Assembly (NCBI GenBank): GCA_018873245.2
Contig: JAEMBT020000005.1
Span: 3,520,001-3,584,000, forward strand
Origin: Archegozetes longisetosus
Taxonomy: Eukaryota > Arthropoda > Arachnida > Sarcoptiformes > Trhypochthoniidae
DNA length: 64,000 bases
Direction: 5' to 3'
Shown: positions 38,358-52,571 of the stretch, piece by piece
How the letters are laid out: each line of letters starts with the position of its first letter
How positions within the stretch are numbered: the first letter of the stretch is position 1
Translations under genes and position numbers: made by a program
The notes under the pieces: generated by a model
What the model saw: the letters and a program-made list of their open reading frames with translations, nothing else
Database searches by the model: none
Told to the model about the DNA's origin: nothing

Positions 38358-38615
38358 ATGACTTCACTGATGAATAATCAGATCGAAAGCTCGAAATTAT
38401 TAAAAACTATCAGTTTGTTGGAAAACAAATTGTTTAACCAAATGAAAATTTTACGGTTCATAGCAGAAGACAATACAATTTTGGCTGAGTGGTCGATCGG
38501 CCAACTCAATATAAGTAGATATATATCAATATTATTTTCTATGACAATCGATCGACTTGTACGAGATAGAGTTTGCCAACTTCTTGATGAGCACGAAGCC
38601 AATCAACAGCTTTAA
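38358..38615 (+). CDS. Unrecognised 85-residue ORF, doubtful
   Basis: A true ATG opens an ORF with alternating hydrophobic and charged residues (ISLLENKLFNQMKILRFIAE, later MTIDRLVRDRVCQLLDEHE) that could form amphipathic helices. No signal peptide, splice structure or family is recognised. ORFs of this size are expected by chance in this window, so it is recorded as a weak possibility only. Confidence 0.12.
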   Translation: MTSLMNNQIESSKLLKTISLLENKLFNQMKILRFIAEDNTILAEWSIGQLNISRYISILFSMTIDRLVRDRVCQLLDEHEANQQL

Positions 38616-40304
38616 TAAGTGGCTATAACTTAAGGCTTCAGAAATGATTTGATATAAGAACAAACAAAGTTTAATTTTGTAGTCATTTGATGTTTATTGA
38701 GGGAACACTGGTTCTAAACAACTTTTTAAGCTTTGGCAGTTGTATGGTTTGTTGAGAATCATATCGTGACCTTTTATAGCAAATAAAAGTTACCCAAAGT
38801 CTCTATAGTTTAACGTTAAGCTAGCTCTAAGCATTAGTGTTAATAAATCAAAAATCAGATTTGTTTGAGGCTGTTTCAAATTCGCATGCATGGCATCCGG
38901 TCTGATGATAATTAAGACGAAAATATTGTCACAGAGTCCTTCCTTCTCAATTTGCCTTTTCTCTTCAAACTAATAATTAATTAACTAAAGTAATGGTAAC
39001 AAGACTAACGGATAGATCAGAAGAACGGCGCTTTAATCTAAAGTACACTGATATTTTTTGATTAGAACTATGAAAAATATTTTTATTATTTTCGTACTTT
39101 AATTAACTATTAATTTATAGCTACTATTAAACAAAGGGATATCTCAAACTTTTCTGATGGGTCTTAAATTTAATAGAATAAGTTTTTGTGATAAAAATAA
39201 TTCAATTAAACACAAGATAACAGAAGAGCACTTAAGCAAGTATATGATTATGATACACAAAGAATAAGAACAGAGAGATTTGGGCAAACTTTCGATTTTA
39301 CAAACTTCAGACATCGACAAATAAGTGATTGTGTTTTTATCTCTTTCTGCTAATGTCTTTGTCTTCAAAGTGCTGTAAAACTATCAAAACTTCAATTGGA
39401 TTTATTGATAATATCACAGACTATTGGTCTTCAAAAAATGTTGATTCACTTGACATTAATAAGAAATATTGGCGACAATTCTGTTGTGTTTACTTAACTC
39501 TTATCGAAATGAAGAGTCAAGTTTACTAATTACTTTATTATTACGTTGGATATGATAATCACATTATTTCGGTTATCTTAAAGAACTTTACGACTTAAGG
39601 TCTTCATATGTTTGATGCGAAGTGTGGGCGGAAGTGCTAAGCCCCTAAACAATTTTCTGCTATCATAACTTAACTAATGCTATCAGTGAGAAAGTGGTGC
39701 TTCGTCACGATTTTGATCTTTTGTTTCATCTCTAATGAGTTTCTTCTTTCAAATATCAAGACCCAAGAATCAAATAATGAAAACTACAGCAGAATATACC
39801 TAGAGCTATTTGAAGAAAATTCTACTTAAGCTGTGAGACTTAGACATTTATGGGAAAAGTTGCGTGTATTTTATCCCTAAATTATATCAACGGAATGTTC
39901 TTAGTGTATGTCTTACTAAAAATTTGTTTGACTGAACTTTTACTGAAGATTGTGCCATAGATGCGAGTTTTATATTTGAAAGCACTTTTCGTTATATTGG
40001 ATGAAAAATTCATGAAAGAATATCATTGCATACCATTCGTGATACAGATTCTACCCGAAAATCTTAAGTCAGAAAGTAATGATTTCTTGGGTATTCAGGA
40101 GAACAAAAAACTAGTTCAAGATCCCCATGGATTCAATCTCTTGAGAAGCAGAAACTGGAGGCTTGGAATTAAGTGGTCTTACTTTTAAGAAAAACATATG
40201 AAATGCATAAGAACAAAAGTTACAATTACATTGTTTTATTGTTTTATAAAGAAATAGGTTTAAATAAATTACATAATACGGAACGCTTTCATGTAATGTA
40301 TTCT

Positions 40305-40380
40305 TATAGTACAGTAGTTATACAGTACAGCAGTCTTACAGTACAGTAGCCTTGAAGTACAGTGGTCTTGCAGTACAGTA
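40305..40380. repeat. Tandem 16-bp array, nearly five units
   Basis: Units of the form TACAGTACAGTAGTCT start at 40305, 40321, 40337, 40353 and 40369, the last being partial. Each differs at one to four positions. Confidence 0.95.
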
Positions 40381-41858
40381 CATCTTAAATATTCTTACCC
40401 CAAGACTAACTAAGTTTGATGACAAATAATGTTAGACTGCTTCCATAACTCTGATCGGTTTCTTGTCATTTTCGTTTGTACTTATGGTTTACACTTTAGG
40501 TTTTATGTTGTCATGACGATAGTCACACATATAAACTTTTATGTATAAATCTATATACATTTTTGCAAAAAACCTCTTATCTCCTACTGAGAAGAATCAA
40601 TCGCGTCAACCCATACCTTCTTAGGATTAAAATCTCATCATTCACGCGAACGGCGGAAATTCGTTGATCAAATTATTTCCGTACTACCAATGAATCACAT
40701 GGACTTATCTTCAGATTCCTAAGTAGTTTGCAGTTATGTCAAACAAAAACTCTGCTCATAAAACCTTTTATTCGTTTATGTTTTTTACGTATTAAGTCAT
40801 CTATTCATACAACAAATAACTTTCAAATTTATAGATTCAAACTTTTATAACAAGCTATAAACTTTTTGGAGCCATTGAAAGTGCAGTTTGAATGTTATCT
40901 GTAAGAGATTCTCGACTTAGTCTCCTTCAGTTGTAGACAAAATATTGATTTTGATCTAGTCTTTACAGCATTAAAGTCGCTTTACTTCTTGTTGGTCAGA
41001 ACTATACTGATTTTCGTGTTATATGAGTATGACCTCAATCCTATCAGTTCACCCAAGCGCTAAGATTTAGCTGATCGGCCAAATCAAAACTTCATCAAAA
41101 GACTAAACCAGATTAAGTGACAAACTGAGCCGATTCGCAAGATTCATATGACATCTAATTAAAGGAGCGTTGATTAATACGTTTACGTTGACACTTTCAA
41201 ATATTTATATATAAATATTTTCTGCTTCAATATCACAACATAGACCGATAGCTTCGAAAGAAAAACTAAAAATTCAAACATAATCCACGTACTTATTTAC
41301 AAAAAAAACTGTTCTGTTATTCATGAGAATAAAGCATATTTTTCACTTTTGAACTTCAACATTATTTCCTCTTTGACGTTTGGTTACTCTATACTGTGTT
41401 ATTTGAATTACAAAGTGTGAATGCTTTGCAAACTTTATTGTTTTTCGCCATATAAAGGATACAAATATCTGCAAACATCCAGACTGATTGTCAAATTGAA
41501 TTTTCCTAGAGTTAATAAACTGTCAATTTACATATCTTATAAAATTATTTTTACAAAAATTTAAATTTCATTTGAATATAAAACATTTTCGTAGCTCTGA
41601 TCATTTGGTTGAATTAGACAGACATCAAAAACTTAATGATGTCGCCTAACATTTGGAAGCAGTTTTTAGCTTAACATCTTATCAATTGACAATGGCATGA
41701 CTGAGAAGACACTTCATTTTGACATAACATAAAATCAAATAAAGTTATATAAGTTTTGTTCCATATTTTGTTTAGTTAAGAAACAAGTGAGTAAATGAAA
41801 GTACACTGCAAACAATTCTCAATTTACTAATTATTTGCTGAATATTTAATATTAAAAC

Positions 41859-41861
<3 letters not shown>

Positions 41862-41926
<65 letters not shown>
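41862..41926. repeat. (CT)n microsatellite
   Basis: A pure CT run of about 65 bases. The reverse strand reads as alternating Arg-Glu codons, which is an artefact of the repeat. Confidence 0.98.
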
Positions 41927-41929
<3 letters not shown>

Positions 41930-43447
41930 CATTAAAGTATTTGTTTGAACAAAATATTTTAGATTGAGTTTCGTAAGATTTAGTTTAATAAGATCTGGTG
42001 AAGTGTAACTTGTATACATACCTATGAAATATGAATTTTCCGGAATCACGTATGCCTTATTAAGAAAAATAACAATTCAATTTTCAAGCTAAACATGGTA
42101 ATTTCATGAAATTCAGAAGCCTTCAATCAAAGTATATTCTAGTCAGAATATAACTCAGCAGACTTTCACAAATAGGGGTCAATTCTTTCAATTGTGAGCG
42201 TTAGTGGAATAGTGGCCTTTCTTAAAATTTTGATAAAATAAAGACTAAAATAGAGCTAATATTGCTCACCAATTCGAGTCAAATTCAAAGTCATTTAACC
42301 TTCAAATGAATAATATTCGGATTCATAAGAAAGAATCAAACATTATTTAATAGTTTGGACTTTGCTATCAATGGAAAAATCTATTTTCCCAAAAATGAAT
42401 ATCAATCGATTAAACGTTTGTATCATTTCTGAAAATCAATTCACATTTATGTTTGGGAAGAATAGATCTTTCTATAGATAAGAGAGTTGAAACTATGAGA
42501 CAACGTTTGACTTTTATGAATACGAATACTATTTATTTGAAGGCTAAGTGACTTTGAGTTTGTCTTGAATTGATGAGCAATATTAGTTCTATTTTAGTCT
42601 TTATGAAAATTTCAGGAAAGGCTACTGTTCGACTAACGCCTAAAATTATTGCCTGTTTATCTCTATCTAAATACTATTTGATTGTATTTGCTGATAAGTT
42701 ATCTTTCTCTTGCTGGCCTTCTTATTGCGAGGTAAACTAAATGAATAGATATGATTTTGTTACGAAAGCTAATTCATTTCAATATTGATTCACTTGTTTA
42801 CGAAGTACGATTCGACTAAGTTTAGTCACACGTGTGGCTCAATCAAATTCTTTTCACTAAATCTTAATTCAATCAGTATGCCGCCTTATGTAATCTCTAG
42901 ACAAGATTCACAGCTCATTCAATTGAATATTTGATTGAACATAGAAATTACATAACTGATAATCAAAAGCAGAATTAGAAATATTGCATAAACTCGCTAT
43001 TATTAGATTTGATTGCGCAACGGTGCTGTTGGTAGTGAGACGAAACAGCAACAAACATGCAATTAGCGAAATAGTTATGACTAGTAAAGTATGTAACACT
43101 CACAGAGCTATCACTTTAGAAACAAATTATCCCAATAGATATTTCTTAAACTATTGCATTAATATGTTCTAATGTATATACTCTAATGCATAAGGGATGT
43201 TACCATTACTGCTAATATATTGAATTAATATTTCATTAAAGTTGCATACAAAGTTTCATGTGTCAAATTGATGGGTGTCTCCAAAATGCCATGCATAACA
43301 TTTTCAATTGGTTCAGGTTAATCTGATTTCTATGAGATTAAAAACTATTATAATCAATCTCTATAATTGACAAATTGAGTTGTATTATAGCAGAAATAGG
43401 CAAACAAGACTGCTATTGACTCATTGTGTCAAAAATACACCTGTCGC

Positions 43448-43471
43448 CCAAAGAGTTAATAAACTCTTTGG
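43448..43471. repeat. Perfect 10-bp hairpin, AATA loop
   Basis: CCAAAGAGTT and AACTCTTTGG flank a four-base AATA loop. No U-rich tract or gene lies next to it. Confidence 0.6.
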
Positions 43472-46400
43472 TGTCATATCTTTTACCTAATTTCCATATT
43501 AATTGTTGTCGATAATGTTTCAGTATTGAGTTCAATGTATTGTTGCAAACGGCGCACTTCTAACTTCAGCTTGAAACATAAGTTTGTTGTTACTGAGCGT
43601 CGTTTGTAGCAAATCTGTTCCAAAAACAACTTTAATTTGAATGTTTGACTCTCTTAATGAGCATGAATTAAATTATGAAAATTTTTGTAATGGCAATGAG
43701 ATGCAAATACTTTGTAATTAAGTTTGAATAATTATTGCTGTCCTCTATATTTATCGGATAATCAGATATTAAAGCTTTGATAGTAGAAAATGTGACTAAT
43801 TTGATTTCTAAAAATACCCAAAAACACTTTGTTTCACTAATATTTTTCATTTACAACTGGCTTTACTTTCTATTTTGGTTTTCTATTCAATATGCTTTTC
43901 AGTAATGCAAACTTATGCTCGAATCAATAAAGAACTTTGAACCATATATTTTTAGCGTATTCTAAATTTAAAGTGAATTACCAACTCTTTTGGGACTTCA
44001 GCTTGTTCGTATACTGCAGACATTCAGGTCTAGTGATAATGGCGAAATAACTTTTCGGTTATCAACAAATTCTATAAAAAAATACTTAATTTTGTACCTA
44101 AAACATACCCGATTATAGCTTAAATTGTGTTGCGTATCTAGTATTTCATTATTGTTTCGTAGGTTTCTTTGACCAAATCAAATCTATAACTTTGTTCAGT
44201 AAGTTAATTGGATATTAAGTTTCGATTGCGAATCAAATAACTAATAAATAACTTGATATCAATTTTCATTATTTCAGCTAAGATCCCTGAACTTCTTAAA
44301 ACTTGAAATTTTGAGAATATTCTTCGATTCTTGTGGATTGATTTACCGAAAAGGATTTTTTAGTTTGAATCCTCTTGAATGAGATGGGAGTTTTGTGCGC
44401 TCAAAGTTCACTAATGTAAGAATGCAGAAATTTGACATCAGATTCTCAATAGCGAAGTTTGAGTGAATCAATAAAACGCTTTTTATCTACAACATCTATT
44501 GTTGTCTGGATGAAGACGCCAACACTATTCCAAAAGTAGCAGTTCAGTTAATACTTTACTTTAAAGCTTTATTACTGCTTTGCATATTCTAGTGTAATAT
44601 GCAAAAGCAATTTTTGCATGCAATTCAAATTTTTATCATCAATTTAAATTACCTCAAATTTAAAAATTATTTTAAACTAATTGCCATTGAATAGACAAAA
44701 CTAGTTATCAAAAGAAAGTCAAGTCCATTGGAAAAGGTTGATAAACGTGCTGGTTGTTACTTATTTTCAATGAGATATTCTCAAAGCACGATTTATCTCA
44801 ATTTATAAATCTTATGAAACATGTTACTCTTTCAATACATTTGTAGGTTTTTAGAGTCTTTTTTAGAAACATTCAATTTATTTTCGTTTAAAAAGTTTAC
44901 TTCGATTGTCAAGTTAAGGCCCGAAAATATGCAAAGCTAGAAGTCATGTTTTGAATATTCGAGGCACAATCGCTACCTCTTGAGTCGAAACAAGTCGACA
45001 ACTTATCGGATTTATAGTGATCACATCTAACCGATTGTTTGGTTAGTTTATCTATCGCCAGATCGTAGTGTGGATAGAAGAGGATAGTTTAGCGAACAAG
45101 TGAAGAGAACTTTCTTAGCTTAGGATTTGATGTTTGTGTGGGAGTACAGGTAAACCAATGAGAATGTTAGACTAACTCATACTTTTTCACCTTTTAGTAT
45201 AGATGATCTCGTTCTTAGTTTTATGAGACACTCACTAATAAACGGCTAAATTTGCTTTTAAAATATAACTTAACTTCTCCCAAATGTTCAAAATGATCGA
45301 AAGGCAATAAATAATTGTTTAATTATACGATATCTATTACTTTCACTGTTCTTAATCGAAAACTTTTCAACTAAACGTCGCTGATCAAGACCACTTTCTA
45401 GACAAAGTAAGTCAAATTTATATTTTCTCTTTAATTGTAACTCTAGATCAAACAATCTCAAATTTGACAAAATTTCAAGTTCAAAATTATTATTTTTGTC
45501 ATTTCAGTCTTATTTATGAAAGAGCTGTAACTTTATCACTGATAGAAACATAAGTTTATATAGACATTTTTGTTTAGCTTTTCTATATTTAGTTTAATCT
45601 TATAATAATTAGTAATTATATGATATAAAAATGATTTGTACGACTCATATACATTTCAAATTTTGTATTCGGTAAGAACCATAAGCTAATCACTATAGGT
45701 CTTATTGTTCAAGTTTTCAATACTGAAACATCATTCTGTTATGCCTATAGATCTAGAATCGGTCTCACCTAAAGTACACCAAGTACTTCATGAACGCTTT
45801 CAGTACTTCATCAATACAGTCAAACCATACTTATCAGTCATAGTTTTCAGTTTTCAATTTTGAACGAATTGTCGAATTAAAAACTTACGAATATTCAAAG
45901 AACCATAGGAGAACAGGATATTATATTTTCTATAAACTGATATTTTAAGAGAAACAAACTAGTTCCATTATGAATAAGATTGTATTTTATTTAGCACATT
46001 TTAAATCGTATACGCATATGAACTGATTCTCAATTGACTCATATATATCTTCGTGAAACAATTCTGTGAAGTTGTCAAATTTGTATCAAATATCCAATAA
46101 ATAGAGCCAAAAGTCTCAATAATAGTCTTAAGAACTAAGAAAAGACAGTCTGCTACTTGATTTATTTATCGAAAAAATCAAAATAAGAATGCGATTGATT
46201 TCCAAATTCCCAAACATTCCAATGACAGAGACAAGAATCAAAACTTTTTTAACGGTTTTGACCATATTAAACTGTATTAAAAACGATTGAGAAGTATAAA
46301 GTTTTTAATGATTGAGTTTTGTTTGTTCATAACATTGGATTTCTAGCTATAGGAATAATTGTTTTACATTCTGTGCACTTAAAAGTATCATTAGTGCCAA

Positions 46401-46921
46401 ATGATTTCCATTCAGTGCTTCCGTTATCATTATCAGCAAAGGTCTCAATTCATAGCTGATCATTTGTTCTGTACTCATAACACCGCTTCTTCTGCTTTAA
46501 TCAAAACTTTCTTCAAGTTTTAAAATAAAATTCTTATCTTCGTTAAAATCGACTGACTTCTCACTTCACTTCAGGATTCTTTTACCAAACTGTCCGTTCA
46601 GCTCGACTGATACACGCTTAATTAGGCAGAACCTTTATTTTTATCTTCATTGATAAGATTTTTGCTGAGTTAACAAACTTTAACATTAATTTAAACAAAT
46701 TTTTACTAGATCTTAATATTGTGAAGAAGTAGATATCATCAAGATAATTCTATAAACAACGCATAAGTAAGAAATTAATATGAAATAAGTGAGAGAAGTT
46801 CCAATTTTCAGAACTTCAAGCAATAAATGACTTAAATTCAATAATCTGAAATTAGAAATTTCTTTTTTCTTAATATTGAATCAGAGTATATATTGACCAA
46901 TTATTTACTAATAGACTTATA

Positions 46922-47438
46922 TTAGTTTGGTCAACAAATTTTGCCTCCAGGTATCTACTAGTAATAATGGATAGTTAGAGACAAAATCATAAACTACAAT
47001 CAAATGTAGGCTTAAGTTCAGAATTTCATCAATTTTCGTCTGTATTTAGTAGACTTAATTAAAAGTTTTGAGAAATCAAGTATCTTTAATCTCTCTAAAT
47101 GCATGGATCTTAATCGGGAACAAATTCGGGCAAAATTTCTTATGGTTGGAGAAGGAGGCTGGAAAGGAAGCTAAAGAGCTATGAATTTCTACTTTTCAAT
47201 CTCCTTTTCCAACCCTAAGAGATTTTTTCCCGAGTTTGTTTCGGATTAAGATCCATATATTTAGGGAGATTAAGGATACTTTATTCTTAAAAACTTTTAA
47301 TTAAAGTACTAAATACAGACGAAAATTGATGAAATTCGGAACTTAAGCCTACATTTGATTGTAGTTTATGATTTTGTCTCTAACTATCCAATATTGCTAG
47401 TAGATACCTGGAGGCGCAAAGTTTATTGACCAAACTAA
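46922..47438. mobile_element. Long palindromic (foldback/MITE-like) element flanked by TA
   Basis: The left arm, about 46922-47160, is the near-perfect reverse complement of the right arm, about 47200-47438; the loop is about 40 bases. The ends read TTAGTTTGGTCAA and TTGACCAAACTAA, and TA lies immediately outside both ends, the target duplication typical of Tc1/mariner elements. It contains no ORF of note, so it would be non-autonomous or the product of inverted duplication. Confidence 0.85.
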
Positions 47439-47457
47439 TATGTTGGATACTCAAAAA

Positions 47458-47530
47458 CTTGATAATTGTTGCTAGCAACCAGAAGGGATGTGTCATGATG
47501 GCATGCTTTCCATCAGACCATAATATCTTC
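47458..47530 (-). mobile_element. MITE-like element, copy 3 (terminal fragment)
   Basis: The segment TAGCAACCAGAAGGGATG through ATGCTTTCCATCAGA matches the reverse complement of the right end of the copy at 56322-56533, including its terminal repeat. Only about 70 bases remain. It lies about 20 bases from the palindromic element. Confidence 0.6.
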
Positions 47531-49920
47531 AAGTATTAACAAACTTGCTGAATATTGAATATAGCAAGAAAACAAATTACAAATCAAATTTGGAAAAAGT
47601 TGATTGGCAACAAAAGGAGGTTGACGTACCAGCGACCTTTTCATGTTGCCATTGAGAATTACCAGGTTGTTGAGGTGTATTTTGCTGTCAAATTCAGAAT
47701 TTCGAATCAATTTGATGTCTGTTGTGCAATGTTTCAGTAGATTGTTTTATTTATCGTAATGGGAATACAAATACTAGAGATATGCTTTGATGATACAATG
47801 AACACAAGTCAAATATAGTTTATTCAAAGTTCGATACAATATTTAATAAAATACGGTTCATATGAAAGATTACAGTTGTACTTCAGTGCCTCTTTATTTT
47901 TAGACTTGATTATAGTTCTCGAACCTACTCTGTACTTGACTTCTTATACCAGTACTAAAATATGTAACCTTTACTATCGACCGCTCATAGAAAATCCTTA
48001 AAAAATACTCTGAAAATTTTCTTTTCACAACCCACCTCTAAAATAGAGAAGCGCCGCAGTGCTTTACATCGCTAATTTCTATTAACAATAATGACAAATC
48101 CGTCCTGGAAACACAATAAGGGAGTCAACACCATTGATGCTAGACACAATTGTAGCCAACAATATGTTGAACGTATTGCCAAACATGAGTGTTTATAGTT
48201 TGATAATGATCAACTTTATAAGTTAGGTTAAATTAAGTACTTTCGGTAATAGAGTTTTAGATCATTTTTAATAAAACTTGGAAGAGGAATATGAGTACAA
48301 CCAAATGCTTTTGTAATTCTTGTGTATATAGTATTTATTTTAATGAAACTTATATGAAGGTATCTCTGGCATTTTGTTAGACCAGAAGCACTGCTGTATC
48401 GAGACTTTTCGCTATTACGCTATTATTTTCATTCTAACTAATGTGAGAAATAGCTACACAACACTTTCTGCCATTCTTAAAGATTTTGCTCAAATATTGA
48501 CTTACTCTTGTAGTGCATCATTCTTTCATTGATACCTATGCTAATTATAAAATTCGTATTGTGTTCAACTCTAATAATCAAACGGAGTTAGGGTAAAAAT
48601 TAAGTCTCAGTCTATGAATCTTTGAGTCTGAACTTCAATTCGCTGATTATATTCCCGAGTGAAAACTTTGTTCAACAAATACTGCATCACAAGTTGTTTT
48701 GATTAGTTTTTCGTTACATTCAAGACTAAAGTAATAAATAACAATTTAGTAAATAAGTACTCCAAAGTAAAAATATTTTATGATATTGGTCTTAAGAAAA
48801 GTTGGTAACACTAGCGCTTACATTCAACAGTCTTGTATGACTTCTTTCAGTGTTTCATATCAAACAAAGGCTTTCTGTTACTCGTTTTCTCACGGCTTTT
48901 ATGTATCAAAAATAATCTTATTTTGTCAAAATTTCATATAACAATCGCTATCGATTTTCAGTTTTTTAGAAAAGATTTTCCAAGACTTTTCTATAAAGAT
49001 CTCGCGATTTTCTGAAGACTTAAAAAAACAATTTGATCAACGATTCCACGAAGAAGAGTCTAGAAATTAGCGCTATTTTTCAATAAGTTGAAGTTTTTAC
49101 GAATTCATAAATTATATAATTGATGAAATAAGGAAAATAACTAATAAAAGCAATAAACTTGATGGCTAGTCAGGTGATAGGCATATGAGAAATTGATAGA
49201 AGCCAACAGAATGTAAAGTAATTAAAATGGCAGCAATTGACCATTCACAAACAGGAATCAGTTTCGTTAACTTGATAAGAGTCGAATTTCTTCTACTCTA
49301 CCTTAGATCCAGGGCTTGAACAAATTTCGATTCCAAATTGTCGCTCAATTAGTTCTCTGAAAATCACACAAACAAAATAATTGATCGACTGTTTGTTTGA
49401 TGATTGATTCAAACTGATTCGAAGACGAGAAATGGAAATGATTTTAGATTATAAGATGTTTTAATATTTTGAATGTGAATGCATGCTTACTATGTAGAAA
49501 AAGATTGGTTCTCTTCAAATCTATGATAGTCGGATCTCTAAATTGAATGATGAAGATTGAATTTAATTTCCGGAAGAGCCTTTTGACGTAATACACATGT
49601 TGTGACGTGTTGGGCATTCAAAATTTCAATTTGAAACTTTTAAAGTACAGACGATAACTTGAGATAAGCAATGTTATTGACTTTACTTCTCTATATTGAC
49701 GTCAATAAAACAGGACTTAATTGATGCTAGTAATAAACTCAATGTATTTGGACTAAAAATGCATTTCTGTTCTCAAAGCATTTAATTTGCGCTTTCCAGT
49801 TATTTAGTATTTATTTGATCAAAGTCAAAGTTATTTCCGTTTAATTAGACCCAATCTGGCTAAAGTTCTTTTATAGAGTTAGAACAAGTTACTAATTAGC
49901 TGGTTATGGCTCGAACTTCC

Positions 49921-50017
49921 AATTAAGTCATAATGCAAACATTTAAGCTAAAATTTCTACTTTTGCTATAATTAAATCATAATTCAAACATTAAGCTTAA
50001 ATTTGCTCTCTTTCTAT
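49921..50017. repeat. Tandem duplication, two units of about 49 bp
   Basis: 49921-49969 and 49970-50017 share AATTAARTCATAATKCAAAC followed by the ATTTAAGCTNAAATTT-like stretch and end CTAT. Confidence 0.8.
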
Positions 50018-51229
50018 AATTGTGAGCTGGGTAATAGCTGCTACAAAAACTATGGATTTCTAACTTTTGGTAATTACCGTTTCAGTCAAACTAAAATCAA
50101 ATATGATCAACGAACATTAGAAGAATATTGCAGTATTATAGGGTAAAGATCATATAAAAGTGCAATTTTCATTTTAGGCTTAATGTTTACCAAAATTCCA
50201 GAAAGTTCTAAAAAACAGTGCCCTCGCAATCTTTTGTCCCTAAATAGTCTGATTATACAGTAGACCATTGAGTGGGTGAAGCATAGCTAAGTTTCCAGTT
50301 TGGATAATTAAGGCTAATTCTGTATATTAATAGGTATGAAAAGCTTTCATCAAGTGAAAATCGAATATTACCATCGGATCCATAGCTGAAGTATTAATAT
50401 ATACTTATAGTAACGTTGGTCGAAGCGCATCACATCTCTTTTTTTCTATTCATTAACTTCTCACCCATTTTGTTGCATTCACTATGAAATCATTTTAATT
50501 CTATTACAACTCTGTGTATCTCTAAGATAACTTCAGACTTGCATGGTTTGCTTCTTTTTTGATCTTTTCTGTTTATTTTGAAACAGCCTTGCCTCTTTTC
50601 AATTGCTACTTTTATGTAATTCTTCCAACAACCCAATGTGTTAGAATCTGAGAAAATTAATTCAATTAGACATCACTTTGGATAAAAGTCAGATGAAATC
50701 AAAGTTTATTTGCAAAGCATTCGAAAGTCGCGTCTCCCAGTTTGACAAACGAAACTTTCTATTGAATAAGTTTGACAACATTTGAACAAATTTCAATCAA
50801 ATACAATCTCTAAATTTAACTTGTTCACTATTATTCTGCCTTAGTGTTGGATAAAAGGTGTACTTTTCTAACCTCTACTTGACTAAGGACGCGTAAACGG
50901 ATTTCCAAGATTTTGCACTTCAAAGTCAAGTGTTTAACTGTATTTTGCACACACTTCATCATTTTTGATGACTAAGTTTTCTATTTCTCTGAAATAAGTT
51001 GAATCAATTTATAAAGAAAACTATTTTTCCAATGATTGGATGCAAGCACGCAGTTTGAAAACTAACGAGCTACTGAAATCGCCTCAAAATTTTCATCAGT
51101 AAACAGACAGACTGACAGGAGCTCAGTCAGTAACATTTTCTAACATATTGGTTTTAGTGGATTCTGGAGTAATATTTACTTAATATTAATTAAAAACATT
51201 GGGTTTTGGAGTGCAAATTAAAACCCCTT

Positions 51230-51383
51230 TTGCAAATCACGCTCACGATCACGCTTTGCTTAATTAGTGCAGCTTAGCGCAGTAACGCTCATCTGATAAA
51301 ATCCATTATTTTAGGCATAAAAATAAAGTTGCTTTCCATAAAACTTTACCCAAACTGAATTTGAATGTGAGCGTGATTTGCAA
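51230..51383. mobile_element. Small element with perfect 17-bp terminal inverted repeats
   Basis: TTGCAAATCACGCTCAC at 51230-51246 is exactly reverse-complemented at 51367-51383. The 120-bp interior is non-coding and holds additional CACG/AACGCTCA subrepeats. Size and structure fit a MITE; no clear target duplication is visible. Confidence 0.7.
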
Positions 51384-52150
51384 TAATAGTATGAGGACTT
51401 GGGAGCAACGTCAAGTATTGCATGTCTCATTGTCTATTTGTTATATTCATAAAATGTGTGCTTTGAAAACAAAATCTTGAAATAGCGCTTTTCCTAATTA
51501 TTTACAATTACTAAACTGAAAGATAAGAGAAATCGTGTGTAATCTAAATTATTTGTTGATTTTGATCACAAATAAACTATTGATATGATAGCATTAACAA
51601 AGAGTGTAGCGTGATATAAGTGTTTATGTCATGTTCACTATTTAATGATGATTTCAGTCTCAATACAACTAACCAACCAGATAGTCTTTCAATGAAACGT
51701 TAAACCACTTGATTGACTCAAAAGATCATCTTTGATATATCAATCAAGTATTTATAGCAAATTGAAAAGATTCTTATTATTGAGAATTTGCTGATGATGT
51801 TTGTCCTTTAGATGCATATAATTATGAGAAATATTGGTCGATCTATTTTCGATTGTAGCATCAAAATATTATTTGACACTAGGTATCGTAATCACATCTT
51901 CTACTCGACCAAATCATTGAACTTACGTACAAAAGTTAGTTGATTAAACTTGACTAAAACAGTCTTTTGAGAAGCTAGACCAACTGATCGATACATCAAA
52001 ACATTAAATGAGTTTTGGTGCAAAAATTGAGTGGTTTGTAGTATATTTCATTAATATAGATAGGATTTTTTTTTCAAATAGACAAAAAAACTGCATATCT
52101 AAGCCTGACGACTAGATGAAATAAGATACATTGACAAACTAACGCAAACA

Positions 52151-52158
52151 TATATAAA
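52151..52158 (+). promoter_or_regulatory. Candidate TATA box upstream of GPB5
   Basis: TATATAAA lies about 420 bases upstream of the GPB5 start codon on the same strand. In AT-rich DNA such matches arise by chance, and an upstream 5' UTR exon cannot be excluded. Confidence 0.2.
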
Positions 52159-52571
52159 GTGTCAAAACCTTATAGTTGTTACACAATACGATCTAATGAA
52201 ATACATCTACTTTAATATACATGAGTCTATATCAAACCTATACGACTGAACGCTCAGAAAAAGTTGTTGCAATTCTGCAAAGTTACGAAACAATGAACAT
52301 ATGAATATCCCAGAGGAATTTTATTGCTCTTTCCGACATCTTATACGTCAGCCAAATGGCATTCAGATTAAAATCTTTTTGCTTTTATCGATTGATTCTA
52401 CGTTTAGTAAACTATTTAAACTATGGTTTCATTCAATTTAAGAGAACTTTATTTTCTATTTATTATATTATTAGGCAAAAACTTCTAAACAAATATTGGA
52501 TCTTATGTTTGGTGATTCTTGGATAAACTGGAAAATTGAACCGAAGATTCAAAAATAGATATAATCTAATA

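Larger units (their letters stand above)
36378..52571. other. Intergenic region between prohormone-4 and GPB5
   Basis: The two genes are transcribed divergently from this 16 kb gap, so it should hold both promoters and any 5' UTR exons. I found no convincing coding exon. It contains a microsatellite, a 16-bp tandem array, a perfect hairpin, a palindromic TA-flanked element, a partial MITE-like copy, a 49-bp tandem duplication and a TIR element, listed separately. Confidence 0.6.

Noticed and set aside
39961-40188. 75-codon ATG ORF ending KWSYF
   Set aside because: It looks mildly protein-like, but no family, splice site or neighbouring gene structure supports it.
41852-42049. ORF with a long Arg-Glu repeat
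   Set aside because: It is the translation of a CT/GA microsatellite.
47555-47740. Overlapping ORFs on both strands next to the palindromic element
   Set aside because: They lie beside repeat DNA and show no domain; probably chance or transposon debris.
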